A stretch of 64,000 nt of DNA from assembly GCA_013396995.1 (NCBI GenBank), contig VWZP01001416.1, positions 3,242 through 67,241 on the forward strand, in the 5' to 3' direction. The notes below the pieces were generated by a model. That model had not been told where the DNA came from. It saw only the letters and a program-made list of their open reading frames with translations, and did not search any database. The translations under genes were made by a program, and so were the position numbers. The DNA comes from Dicaeum eximium (Eukaryota > Chordata > Aves > Passeriformes > Dicaeidae). Positions 9,161 to 22,419 of this stretch are shown in pieces (within the stretch, counting starts at the first letter, position 1; every line of letters starts with the position of its first letter).

Positions 9161-9846
9161 TGTGGTAGTGTGGTTTTAAGAGTTATATGCTGTTGTTAGA
9201 AGTTTTATATGAATGTTAAATGTTTTACCCGGTTAGTGGTTTTTCCCTTGAAATCCCCCCTGTATGTTTTCCCTGAATGGTTTGCCCCAAGTCCTCCCTT
9301 TCCCCTATATGGTGTTTCCCCTCCTCCCTAGACCCTGTCAATCCCCTAAACCCTACCCCCGAGAGGTGTCATTCTCCCCATAGCCCATGCCTTTGTTCCA
9401 GAACCTTCCATGTCTGTTATGTTGTCCCTGATCCCTCATTGGTTGTTATGCTCTTGTATACACCCACCTTCCATATGATTGGTTTGTTCCCGGGCTCAGC
9501 TCCTCCCTTACCCTTCCCTGATTGGTTTATGTATCTCCCCACCCCTGGTTTCCTCCCCCCTTTATAAGTTGTGTACACACTGAGCTTGGGGACACTTCTC
9601 GGACCCCTTGGACGAATAAACACCTTTCCTGTTCCTCACCGTTAAGTGTCTCATCCCTCTACCCTTCGCGCCACGCCACCTCCCCGACGCGCCTGCAGAT
9701 TGCCGCTGCCTGTGTCTCCTGCGAGGGGGCACAGGCTGCACCGTCTTCTCTGTCCAGAGCGGGAAGAAAAGGGAAGCGGCAATTCTTGTCGCTGCTGCCC
9801 TAGGAGCTAGCCGGGGCACGTGAGTGGACTTCGGGCAGCTGCGTCA
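9161..9846 (+). mobile_element. Solo LTR of an endogenous retrovirus, 686 bp, 6-bp TSD
   Basis: Runs from TGTGGTAGTG to GCTGCGTCA and is flanked by ACAGAG at 9155-9160 and 9847-9852. U3 carries several GATTGG/ATTGG (inverted CCAAT) motifs, then TTTATAA at 9561-9567, then AATAAA at 9615-9620, all on the plus strand. U5 is GC-rich with many CpGs. The 6-bp duplication points to a class II element. It differs in sequence from the LTR at 7294-7840 and is a separate insertion. Confidence 0.93.
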
Positions 9847-9852
9847 ACAGAG

Positions 9853-12800
9853 CATAACATGCTTTGGCTTTAAGCATACAGAGAAAAAAAAAAAAGAGCC
9901 TTTTAACTGCAATTGGAGCAAGTTGCTGATAACAGTCTTTCTGGTGCAGATAAGTCTTATATGCAGTGATTTACAGAGTACATTAAATTAATCACAAGCT
10001 CCTAGAAATTAATATTAACTTGATTAGACCGAAATCACCCTTACATTTTATTTTTGGAAATTCATTAAGTAAGGATGTTTGCGCTCATGTTCAGTTGTAT
10101 CAATTGTCTTATGATCCATTTTGCTTGCATCTTTTTCTTTCTACAAGTCCTTGACACCTACAAATTATTAAAGAGAGCAGTCGCGCCTATAGTTATAACA
10201 CTGGCTAAATCCTTAACAGGATTGAAAAAAATCACCTCTGTAGCAGCATCCCATTTTTGCCTCAAGAGGTGCAACTAATCGCTTTCTGGTTTTCTTTGGG
10301 GTTTTTAATGCAATTTTACCTTTTTTAATCTTTATTTTTTTATTATTTATGACCCTTATGAGCAGATGTTGCATTTTATGTTCTTAAATATTTATGTCAG
10401 TGTATTTATAGGGTAAAGGGTATATCTGTTTATATAGATAAAAAAAATCTGGCCTTTAATCCTCAATAACCACTATGTGAGCAGTCTGATAATTTTTTTC
10501 CTCATAAACCTTTAATTTGCATTTAAGGTACTACATAAACATTGATATGATTTTGATATGTTATCACTTAAGAAAGGTTCCCCTCTCACAAAAAAAAAAA
10601 AAAAAAAGGAAAAAAGTCTTGTGGCAAGATAAGATATCCACTACCACAGAAAAGCATTCTTGCTTGTCAGTCACTGCATTGTTTCTCAACATCCGTTCTG
10701 GGTTTGAACATCTGTATGTCCAACAAACACCAAGCACTTTCATTATTCCACAGCTAATTGTAATATTTCTGTTTTGAACAGAAAAATGTCTTTTAGTGAC
10801 ATTTCAAGTGCAATAATCCTATTTGCATTGCTGTGCATAGCTCACATGCTATTTCACTTGTTTTCTGTCCAAAATAACGTCCCTTTTGCAAAGTTTAGCT
10901 TTGGATATGGAGAAATACAAGGGTTTCAAATGCCATTCACAGACTTCAAACTAATGTCTGTCCTAGAGCTCTTGAGGAATTTGAAATGGAGCTTCGTGGT
11001 GAGTGCTTGAGTTATGGTTGTTGTTGCTGAAGTGGAGGGCTTAGCTCACTCAATCCTTAGTGCATCTGCCAAAAAACTGTTATGACAACTTCCAATTTTT
11101 ATTTCATTTCAGCAGCAAAAAAAAATTACCTGAGTTTTGAACCTATGATGCGTTTTAATTTGGAAATATCAGTCATCCACTTTCTGAAAAGACTGGAAAA
11201 TTCTATTTTATAAAGTTAAATTTGAATAGGTACATTCAAAAAGAGTCTTTTCTAGCTGATAGCACAGTGGAGCCTCTGAAAGGCTCCAGTTGAGGCCTAA
11301 TAGACATGGCACAAAAGATGTGGTATAAATTTAGTGAAAGAAGTTAACAATAGAGTGCCAGAATCTCAGATGGTACCAATGAATTTATCCCCTCTGCACT
11401 CAGCGATGTGAAATCAGTCTGCAGCAGCACTAGTTCCCATGTGTTTGTGTAATTGTGGGAATAAAATCTAATGAAGCTCCTGAAAGCAAAATTTTACCTT
11501 TTGTTATTAATTTTTGTTTCCTTCCACTGCCATTTTTGGGTCAAAAAATCCAGACAGAACAAGAGCAGAAGCAGTATGAATATTAGCATTGCATATTACT
11601 ATTGAATATGTGAAATAGAGGACTGGGAATATTCCTATTGTGTATGTAGGTGTGAGTAATTTTTTCTTTTAATTTTTTTTTAAACCAGTTTTGACTGTTA
11701 CATGTGCTTGCATGTAAACATTAATTTGTGTAAATCAAACCTCAGGTGCAAAAAAGACAATAACAAAGCTGCGAAGGGATACTCCCTCTTCTGTTTCTAA
11801 TCTTAATTTTAATCTTAAAAAAAATCCTCAAAGTTAATATTCAAATATTTTAATTATTATGTCAGGAAGAAGAAAGAAACAGAAGAGCAAGTGATCTCCT
11901 GCCTCTTTCTTTCATCCCAAACCTTGTCTAAAAACCTGAAGGTGCTTCTCACAGTATTGCCAAGTTACCCTATTTCAAAGGAATGCCCAGGATGTATGGT
12001 ATTGGTTCCCTGGAAACTGAGGCTGGTCTCTTTTTTTTAAAAGCCTTCATTCCATTACCGAAGATCTTCTCTATTGATACAGTACATGTTAGGTTAAGAA
12101 TCTATATGCTTATTTTAGATATACCTCCCTCCTGTTACAACTTGATTACTTTTGATAAGTACTGCTACAGCAGAACCTCAAAAACAGTGTCTTACTCTTC
12201 TTCTGAGTTGTTGTCAGAAACTGCTGACATGCTGAACTCACTGTTCCAGAGCTGTCCATAACAAGACATGTTTTTCCAGTTCTTTATTTTAAAAGGGAAT
12301 GTTTTCTGCTAAATCCCTTGCACGCAACTCACAGCACTATGACCTGAAGCAAATTTTTGACTCCTGTTTCATAAGAGGGGCTGGCTTGTGGGAGAAAGCA
12401 AACCCCAGCAAAGAGAGACTTGTGTGTCTTGCAAAAGTAACTGTAACATATTTTTATATTTGTCCTACTGTCAGGTTGCAAACCTCTCTAAATAGGGCCT
12501 GCACAGATTCTGGTGTAGATACATTCATTACTTACAATGTGGGTATTGGAACTTTTTTCCCCTGGTCCAAAACTCTACTGAATTACACAGAACTGCGTAA
12601 ACTGGCTGAATTCAACAGCTCCTGGAAAATCAGGTAGAGCTTCTTTTTGTGCACGAGGGCAGGAAATATTCTTAGGAATTGCTACCTTTGCCTTTCTGCT
12701 GTATTGCACCCAGGGTTGGCAGAAATGCTGTTGTGACTGCTCAGCAGCAATCCAAGGGGAGACAAGTCCTGGCATAAATAATAACAGCCCTGGCTCTGCA

Positions 12801-14966
12801 GGGGCTGGGGCTGAGTGGGGTTTTGTCCTTGGCTGCAGTTTCAGGCCTTCCCTTGATGCCTCAGACACTCAGTGTTTGAAACAGTGACCTGCAGGTTGGG
12901 TTTGGCAGCCAGGGCTTTCCATGACCCTGGTGCCATTCAGGAGGAGAGCAGCTTCCCAGCCTTCTTGGCCACCCTGAGCAGCTCTGCAGCTCTCTGCCTG
13001 TGCTTTCTGACAGAGCTCCAGTGTGGTGGCCGGGGGGGGGGGGGGTGTCTGCATCTATCCCCAGGCTTCTCTTGGGAAATGGCCCAGCTAATTTTAGAAG
13101 CAAAAATAGTCAAAAGAGGCCCATTTCAAATGCAACCAGAGTACCTCCCCTCTAATCAGCACTGAAATCTGATTGAAGCTAAAGCCTTTCCTTAAGAGAA
13201 TGTTTATTGCTCTTGAAGGGGGTGGGGAGGAAAACAACAGAAGAGATCTTTTAGAAGGGAGACATAAGTGAACAGAAGCTCTTTAAATATGGACTTCTGG
13301 GAACCAGCAGACTGATGCAATATATCACGGGGACAGAAAGGCCACATGACAACTTTCTGAGTACATGGCATAAAATCAGATGGGGAGAAAAGAAACTATG
13401 GTACTTTTTGCCTGGCATGATCTGAGGAAAATGACTGGCTGTTGTGTGACTCTTGCATGGTTGTTTGAGGCGTGTCATATTCTGTAGTGATTAAAAGACA
13501 GCTTCTGGTGGCAGCAGGAACCCAAATGCCCTTCTGAATTGTGTGCAAAGTGCGACAGTTGTTCCCTCAACCCAGGTCATGTTTCACAATATGCTTCAGC
13601 AACTGCTTTTTATAGCATTTGATTCCTGTATTGTTGTACTGAATGAAAACACAGGAAGTGCAAAATCTTGTAGCAATATTCTGTTTATAAGGGGAAATGT
13701 CACCCCTTGTCAGGGTCTGTGGGTGTTGTACGGATTCACACTGTGCCAGGAAGGTAGGAAAGACAAAATTGTAAGTATGCACATTTTTCAATCTTTCATC
13801 TAACTTCTGCAGCACAAATTGAATTTTTTTCAGTGAACAGCTGTTGGAGAAAACATGTTGCTCCAGGAGTAGAACTAGTGCTACTTTTGTTATTTTCCTA
13901 GCAGGACTACCAAAGAAGGCTCTTCTCTTCCTTGCTGACAACAGGAGCCTGGGGCATGAAGAAAGTCCTGAAGAGATGGAGCCTCATCCATTTTCTGCTG
14001 TCTGCTCCTCCACAGACCTTTACCATGCTCCTTTTCTCAGAGGGTGGGGTGTTTTTGCACTGAGTATTTTGTCTTATTTGAGTCTTACATAATTATTACT
14101 AGACTTGAAAATGTTACTTAGCTGCAGGCATGAGGAACAGACTTTAACCTAAACAGAGTAGGCCTGAAACTGATGTATTTGGGCCTGGGTTTAAACGCTC
14201 ACATTTTGGGCTGCATATTATAGCTCAAGTTAAAAGGTGCTGCATTATTTGTAACTGTATGTACATTTCTCATCTAATTGCTACATGTGAAAGAACCAAT
14301 TCCCTCTTATTTTTGGTAGGATGATGCTTTCTTGTCTTCCTCATAGCTTCAGAAAAAGAGCCGTTTTTCTCTGAACGAAATATCTGCCACAAATCTAGTG
14401 CCATTCTAGAACATTTTGTTACAGCTGGTTGTGCCTCAAATGTCAATTTTTTTCTCTCTTTAGTCTGGGCCAACATGAACACTGGTGAGTTCTTGCATGA
14501 TTTAAGTTCTCAGAGCACAGCTGATAAGAGCAGCAGCAGTCGTGTAATGTACAATTTGTTACCACCCTCTGCTCTAGTGGGTTTTACCAAGTTCTTGCCA
14601 CAAATATTAGTGGGAACAGATGCGTCTGTGCCAAAGTTTTTTTTACAAATCCAAAAAGGAACATCTCTTGAGAACTGTAGGACTTTTTTGAGGATGTATG
14701 TAAAGATCTAATGGGAGGCATGGAACTGAGAGCCCTAAGGCAAGGAAACTGCTCCATTGTTTGTGCTCTTAAAATTACTTTAAGGCTTAAGTCACTTCTG
14801 AGCCAAAAACCATTCAGATATTAGACCTCAGCAAACTTGTGGATGTCAGAACTATTTTGAGAAATTGGAATACTTTCAGGGACACAGCTGGTTGTTTTTC
14901 TACCCTGCTCCACAATATGGAGATACGGGTCTCTCTATCTCTCTTTCAACCAATGATATAGAGAGT
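9853..14966. other. Gene-poor interval
   Basis: About 5 kb with no supportable gene. It holds scattered homopolymers (A-run near 10590) and a 14-base G run at 13032-13045. Open frames here (up to 124 codons, 13567-13941 minus) look like chance. Confidence 0.6.
13032..13045. repeat. Poly-G run (14 G)
   Basis: An uninterrupted run of 14 G on the plus strand inside otherwise ordinary sequence. Its true length is uncertain because such runs are error-prone. Confidence 0.9.
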
Positions 14967-15260
14967 TGTTATCACTGAGCTCGAGGCATTCTTGTACAAC
15001 GCACGAAGAAGAAAGCATTGTAGTAAGTTTGTACCAAGATTGTACAGAGCATTGTACAGAAGCATTGTACGAGGCATTAAGCCTCGGGCCTGGAACATGG
15101 AGCCCATCATAATAAAACTATCCTAAGCCTTCTGATACATGGCATCAAGTCCTTATGCATGAGGGAAAGAGCCACCATAATTGTAAACCCCTCGTGCAAA
15201 CAACAATAATTGCCACCCAAAACATGGAATAACCAGCAATAAATGGTGACCCTGACGTGT
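14967..15260 (+). mobile_element. LTR plus tRNA-Trp-type primer binding site (truncated provirus)
   Basis: A roughly 275-bp LTR starting near TGTTATCAC (14967), with repeated GCATTGTAC motifs at about 15013-15071, a weak ATTAAG TATA equivalent and AATAAA at 15111-15116. It ends just before TGGTGACCCTGACGTG at 15244-15259. That string differs by one base from the complement of the 3' end of tRNA-Trp, the primer used by avian sarcoma-leukosis-type alpharetroviruses. It therefore marks the 5' LTR and leader of a provirus; gag and everything after it are gone. The exact LTR ends are not proven by a target-site duplication. Confidence 0.75.
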
Positions 15261-18200
15261 GACTGGACACCAGCCGCAATAGTTATTATTCAGTAAGGTG
15301 AAGGTAATGTGTTCACTGAATTCTGTAATGCATAACTGCTAGGATTGGTTTGGGAATTTTTAATTATTTACTTGAAATGAAACCTACTTAAGAGAAGTAA
15401 CACTTGGCCATCGTTTATTGCAAGTGACACAAATCCTGCTCTGTTACAGCTCTAGTCCTGTGGAAGTCCCTGGTAGCAGAGACAAAAATTTGACCCTCTT
15501 TATTATAATTTACAACTTTGAGCCAAATTGCCAGATAAACTGCCTCAATACCATTTTGATAATTTTGATAATATTTCTCTTGTATGAGAATTGCTGTATG
15601 TGGAAATTCCAATGGGACTGTATCTTTTGTAAAATGACAAACCCAATACCTGAAAAGACAGTGATTTTGAGGTGTGCAGTTCCTTGCCTACAAAATTATC
15701 TTCTGCAAACAATTACCTTTGAGTGGCCTGAGGCAGCAAAGCTGCAGTTTTTTGCTGTCCTGTGTAAATGTCAAGAGATGTGAAGTTCAGTGGATGCATC
15801 TTGATGTTTTATCAGGCCTGGCTTAGCTGGAAGGTTTGTGGCAGTATTGTTCATTTTGTCTGAACAAGAGCTGAAATAATAAGCCTGCGTCTGTAACTGA
15901 GCACAGCTTTATCTTCAGTACCCATCTGATAGGAGAGAGAAGCAATCAGAGCCACAGTAAGGACGGGATCACCAGGAAACAATTGAATAAGGTTCTTTGA
16001 AGAAATTTCCTGTGCCTTCAGATACTTCATCCAGAGATCTCTCTCCATTTTGCAATGGCTCTGAGGGACGCATATGATACACTGAAAGACACTGAATAAT
16101 CTTCTGCCTTATCAGATCTATTCCATAACATTGTCAAAGACCCCAGTAAATACATTTGGGAATAATTTCCATTTGTGTGCAAAAGCAAATATAACTGACT
16201 TTTTAATACACTTCTGCAGTCATGTCTGTGAATTTTGCGTCCACAGAGATTGCATTCAGACTGCCAAAAAAACTATGATCAAACTTAGAAGATGAAATGA
16301 ACCCTGAAGTTTAACTTTTTTCACCCTTTTGAGAATGAGGTTCTCTTGAAAAGCCTTGGTTTGTTGATTTATCCCTAGCTTTGGAGCAGAAGTTTCTCAT
16401 CCCCACTATGCTTCCAATTCTGCTTTGCTAAAATGTAAGTCTCTCATTCCTTTCAATTTGGAGATTAGAGAGAAGGATGCTATGTTACTGAAGAATATAT
16501 TTTGAATTTGGCTTTCATTAGACTTTTACAGGTAGAAGTACTATAAAACTAGTAATTGGTCCTATATGATACACTCAGTAAGGAAATGCAAGATTTAAGA
16601 TCTCTAGGTGAGAGCACTGAGATGAGGGATTGTGCTACCAATGTCAGGAACTATTTAAACACAATAAACACTGTGAAAATGGATTGCTGCAAAGGAACTG
16701 CAGTATTTCAGAAACTCCATGCCTGCAAGGGGAGCAGCTCTTACACCCTTTTCCCTCTTTGCTTTTGCAGAATTTGCAATAGTGTTTTTAGGACTTCATG
16801 AAGACTGCTCCTACTGCGTGCTTTTTATTCTCTCTAAGTGAGATTTTACACTACATACTTGACAAATATAAGATGAACTATAGGGAAATATTTGATTATG
16901 TGGGAAATCTGCTCTTAGGGCTGGTGGTTTTTTGTTTAACTGCACTGTTAGGTCCATGAAAGGGCAAGAGACTTAAGCACAGACCTCTTCAATGTACAGC
17001 TTGTTTACAAATTGTGAGTGGCTGCTTCTTTGGGATCTCACCTAACACACAATTGTCCATAATTATGGGGGGGATTCAGTCTCTCATGGGCAACTAAAAG
17101 CATTTTCTTGCAAGGGATCAGGATTTTCCACCATCAAGAAGTCGAAAGCTTTTTCTTGTTGTGGGGTAGGACATACTGGCAGCAACTAAAACTAGTGCTA
17201 GAACAGTAAACAAAGGTTGATTTTGTCCATTTTTCACAGGCATTCATCCAAACTATTTCAGGTTCAGGCTGGTTGGAGCAGCTGAATACAGACACAGAGA
17301 TGCTACTTAAGGACAAGATGAAGTAATGAGTAAGTCACTTCTCTGTATCTGTCCTTCTCTAAGAGATGCGCTTGTCTCTGTAAAAGCTCAGATTAACCTC
17401 AGTAGAACACAAATACACATATTAACATGCCTTGAGTAACCAATCCGATCCCTGTGATCCATAAAATGAAAATCAGGATTTTTAAAAATTTACCCATTAA
17501 ATTCTTGTAAATATTATTTTAATATAAAATACATACAGTGGTAGACATGTTGGAATCTTGAACTGTCAAATTTGAATCTAGTAAATGTTAAATGATCAAC
17601 AACTTGTTGATATAATCTCCTAAATAAGTCTGAAGGATTAGTGATGATCTCTTCACTAAAGTTGTCTTCTACATTGTAGGACATTTATCAAGTAATTAAT
17701 TTATTAGAGATTATTGGTCAGTGGTTGTTTTAAGGGCTGTTGAGACCATCTGCTGTGCTGACTTAGAAGAGTTTTAGCACTTTGGAAGTTTTGACTTCAG
17801 AAATGGATGCTGTGGTTTGTCCTAAAGATTAATAACTAAAACCTGTATATATTTCTGAGGGGCAAAACAGGGACTGTTTGCTTTTCACTGAAACTAACAT
17901 AAATGTCATGGGTTTGTACAAAATGCAGGTTGTTTTTTTTTGGTCACAAAATGTACCAGCTGCTGATAAAGAAAGTAGAGAAAAAACCCACCTTATAGTT
18001 TTCATATTTCATAATATTTACATGAAAACCAGTGTGAGAGTTATTCCTGTAGCAGAGCAGAAGGGAGTGTATTACAAAATCTTTTGTCAGAACATTGTTT
18101 CTGACTGAAATTTTTATGATGAAGTCAAATACAGCTTTCAGTTGGTTGAGGTGTTTTTGTTTCTTGCCTGGAAGAGAGCAGAGGGAGGAGAAGATGCAAG

Positions 18201-19058
18201 AGAGACTAAGACAAGAATTTGGCAGTGTGTTTAAAGAGCTCAGTCATAGGAATCAAGTGCATCTTGTCCTGGTCTTTCAGTTTGAAGACGAGGATAAAAT
18301 ATGGAATCACTGAGGTCAGAACAGAGCAAGGGCAAGAGAAGCCAAACCTGTTGTCAGCAGCTAAGTTTCCAAATACAGAATAGTTTAATTGTCTGTCCTC
18401 ATTAGGACTGTTTTCTACATTTAAAAATAACCAAGATTACTCTTTAATCAACACTTGCAAATTATGATCTGGCAGTGACCTGTACTGAGCATCCTGCATG
18501 TCTGTGCTGTTCGGGTGGTCACAGATTTATGAGTTTTCCTGAATGCCTCCTGGACAGCTGAGAGGAAGGCCACTGTTCTTTTAGGCTCATAAATAAATGC
18601 CAGTTGTGGTAGTGACAAAACTGAAACTTGGATCGTGCCGTTTGCCTCCTCTCTCCCCTCATGTCTAAAATAAAGGGAAATACCACACTATATTGACCCT
18701 GTTTTATTAAAATATTTCAAATTTATGTTTACCTAACTCTGAGATTTAGACCATGCTGATCTAGAAGGTGCTGTCCTCCACTGCTTTTGGGGGGAGGACT
18801 GCCCAGTGATTCACAAGATATTTTTAAATGTTGCTAGTTGATCCAAAAGAATTCTGCCTGCCCCTTTAGATTACTGTATTCACATATGTGATAATGTTCC
18901 AGTGCTCCTCCTATTTATACTCCCCTTTATCTTTTTTATATAATGAAATGAATTGTTGTTTCTTTAAGCATTTAAAAATAAAGAAATAGTTTCTTGCTTA
19001 CAGGCAAGAGCATAATTGGGCAAAACTTAATCAAATGTCTATCTGTATAATTCCACTA
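15261..19058. other. Gene-poor interval
   Basis: About 3.8 kb of AT-rich single-copy-looking sequence. No gene, RNA gene or clear repeat was recognised. Short frames (for example 15418-15783 plus, 121 codons) lack recognisable domains. Confidence 0.6.
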
Positions 19059-19062
19059 GTTT

Positions 19063-19499
19063 TGATGCCGTAAGTTTTAGCTTTCATATTTTCCAGCTTC
19101 TGCACTGCATTAGTATATAACTCTGAATTTCAGATAAAGTGTTAGCAAGTTCTCTTCACAGCTTAGTTAGACAAAACAATCCTTTTCCAGCCCGAGAACC
19201 AAGGACGCCGTTGCAGCCTCAGGCCCAAAAAGTGTAAATAACAACAAATTGAGGAGGGGAAACTGAGAGGATAGGACTTCATAACCTGAAGCTGTAATTG
19301 GACAATTAACCCCAATGTGGAAATGGACCAAAGCTTATAAAAGTATGAAAACTTGTGATAAGTTGTCCATCTTGGGTGTAGCCACAGCTGGGCTCTTGTA
19401 CTGCCCAAGGTGTATCCTTTGAAGGCTTTTCTAGTAAATACCTACTTTATTCCATTAACACTGTCTAACCTGTGTTTTAGGTAGCCTTTCAAGGCATCA
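19063..19499 (+). mobile_element. Solo LTR, 437 bp, probable 4-bp TSD
   Basis: Begins TGATGCCGTAAG and ends AAGGCATCA. The ends form an inverted TGATGCC/GGCATCA pair flanked by GTTT on both sides (19059-19062 and 19500-19503). TATAAAAG lies at 19336-19343, followed by an AGTAAATACC polyadenylation-like region near 19434. Orientation is plus. The overall sequence resembles a common avian ERV LTR type. A 4-bp duplication would suit class I, but the copy is old enough that the class should be checked by alignment. Confidence 0.85.
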
Positions 19500-19503
19500 G
19501 TTT

Positions 19504-22292
19504 CAGTGGAAAAAAACTCATTAAAGTTTGTAACTGAACTGAAACTCCCCTGATGAAAAGCAGCAGATGACCCATGAATAATAGATATGCCATTATACAT
19601 GTTTATAATGTCCTCTGAAATGGAATATGAAATTAAATGAGAAAATGTCTGGAGGGAGGAAAATATTGCATTATCTCTGCATATTTTATTGTCATCTTCA
19701 CAAATTACTCTGAAGGAAGAATGACTCATTTTGGAAACAGAATGTAATGAAATATCCATGAAAGGTCTGCAAACTGGATGGTTACAGTGACTGCTATAAA
19801 TAGGTTTCCATAAGCTAAATAAGGGGTTTCGGTGAAATGTCCAGGTGCTGATTTGGGCAAATCATTAAATGGGTTGGGAGATGGGATTGCCTGAGTTTGA
19901 GCTACGGGAATACTTAAGAATTCTTAAGTCACAACAAGTATTACAATGTGGTCCTTATTTTGGCTACCATTGCCCCTCCTGCATCTCTTCTTTCTCATGT
20001 CCTCTTGTTTGTAACTTCTCCTTGTGCATTGCAGAGTAGTAGAAATGTCTGCACCTATTGTATCTTTATGCTTGATTAAAGCAAATGATACCAGAGGAGC
20101 AGTCAGAAGAATGCTTTCATAACCTGGTAAAATAGTCTCAGGAAGAGAAAAAGTAATCCCTGTGAAATTACTCTAACAGAAGGAACAATTTATTAGACTC
20201 AAATGGTTCTTCTCAAAGATGAGCCAGTCATAGAGCTCATCCATCATTTTCATCAACATCATGGCAATAGGAGTTGTGGAAAGAAATGCTCAGTTGCAAG
20301 ATTTCTGATCTCGCCCTGTGGCTTTATGCCAGTAACCCTGCTATTAAGGGAAGGTTTTGCTTCAGCTCTGGTCTTTCTGACATACAGTGAGAGGGACACT
20401 TGTAAACACGGATGAGAAAAATAGTAGTGTCCCACTCACATGAGTATTAGTTACTGCACAAAATACTTTATAGGACTGCTCAGTTTTCTTTCTTTTCTCT
20501 CCCTCAGCTTGAAAAGTTCTGATATTTCTTGGTCTCTGTTGTTTCATACTATTTATAACCTGTAGCTACCCAGATCAGATCACTGTAACTCCCTTGCTAC
20601 ATTAGAAGAATGTTATTGTCGCCTTTCTGTCTAAAATTACCCTACTGTGCTTTTTCTTCTCAGTTTCCTCTTATTATTCTCCCTCAGATCATTGTTCTTG
20701 ATGCTATTTCTAAAAGTAATGTATTGATTTCCTGTCTCTCTCCCTGTGTTTTGATTATTAAGGTGATAATTTTTTTAAGATCATCTGTCATTTATTACCT
20801 ATATTGTATCTCTCTTACAAGACAATTGCTACCCTGAATTTAAGAGCTGAATCACAAACCTAATGACTCCAGAACAGCCATCAAACACCTCTGTGTTATT
20901 TTGGGTTTTTTTACTTCATTTCCAAGGTGCTGGTAACAAAGGACTATTTTTTTTCCAGGACCGGTGAGATTATAGCTTGTATTTATCCCTCTGAAACCAA
21001 CATCCACTCAGTCTCTATCAGAGAAACAACTTCTAAAAAGAAGCTTCTGTAACAAAAATATTTATCTTATTTAATTTGCCTCAGCTCATAAATCAGATAT
21101 GTGCAAAGCCTGAAAGTTTCAGGTCCATAATTATGCTACTTCTTTACCATTCCGGTTTCAGAGTCAAATGATTCAAAGTCAAAAGCTGACTGCAGCTCTT
21201 GAGTTCATGAGGTTTAAACTCTTTAAGCTTATGAAACCAGTGTTGTTTGCTCACACAGAACCCTAAGCCAGTTTAGGTTTCTTCAGGCCGGTAAACTGTC
21301 ACGTGCTTTGATTTGAAAGGGAATAATTTGCACTTTTGCTTGCTTAGAGCCAACTTTGAGTTGGTCAGAGCTCACACACCTCTGCTGCTGGGGGAGCCTC
21401 CTGCCCCAAGGGCAATGCCCTCACTGCAGTGTTTTGAGTCTTTGACTCCAAGTGAGTCTTTCATGTTTCTCTGATTCTGCTGATGTGCTGCAGTTAAACT
21501 TCACTGGAGAAAGGCAGTCAAGGCTTGTCCTGCAGAATTTTCTGGTCCTTGGGGACATTGGAGGGGAAAGGGGCACATGAGCCCATATGAATTTGGGGAT
21601 GTGGTGACAAATGGAGCTATGAGAAAGAAACAAAACTGGGTGAAGGGCATGGACCACAGGAGTGAGGAGAGGTGGGCACTGCTCCCTGTGAGCTTGGCAT
21701 CCCAAATCTCCTGCTGGAAGCAAGTCTGGCATGCCTTCACCCTGTGTCTGAAGGGTAGCATGGGCAGTGCTGAACTTCAGTGCAGCTAAAGCCCTGCTTA
21801 AGGATGTCATCTAAAGATTCAAAACAAAAGCTAACCCAGCCCATGTGTTGGAACATGGCTGGATACTGTTGACTTGAGTGGAATTGCACTCCAGCAGAGG
21901 CTTACTCCAGTCATGATCCTATATTCGGAAAGATAAACATGAATGTATGCTTACATCCTGAACGCAAGTTATTCAAGGGATATAAGGCAAGAGAAAGTAA
22001 ATGTAAGTAATTCTATTGACCAGGATGCCAGCTGACCTTGTGTTTTGTCAGCTCACTTCCAAATATTTCCTCTGCTGAAAGGAAAACTTTAGTATTTCTT
22101 TGCAATGTTTGTGAATGGATTGTCTGTTCATCTTTATGCTTGTCTGTCTCAGCTCTGCAAACAAGATAAGGAGTGATTAACGTACCCTGCTGACTACGTC
22201 GGCATGCTAAGTGACACCCCGGCTGCTCCCACTGCAGCCCAGCCAGGAACAGGGCCAGAGCAAGATGCTTGATGTGCAGAGTGTGTGAAAGG
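19504..22292. other. Gene-poor interval
   Basis: No gene seen. A 129-codon minus-strand frame at 21421-21810 has an opposing open frame and no recognisable domain, so it is treated as chance. Confidence 0.6.
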
Positions 22293-22419
22293 ATCCGCAG
22301 GGAGCTGAGGATGTTTATCCAGCCATAAAGAGAACAGGGGTGTGTGTGTGTGTGTGNATCCGCAGGGAGCTGAGGATGTTTATCCAGCCATAAAGAGAAC
22401 AGGGGTGTGTGTGTGTGCA
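22293..22419. repeat. Direct repeat with (TG)n around a single N (probable assembly join)
   Basis: A segment starting ATCCGCAGGGAGCTGAGG and ending in a TG-repeat occurs at 22293-22356 and again from 22358, with one N at 22357 between them. As at 3097, a single N between identical ends suggests an unmerged contig overlap at a dinucleotide repeat. Confidence 0.85.
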
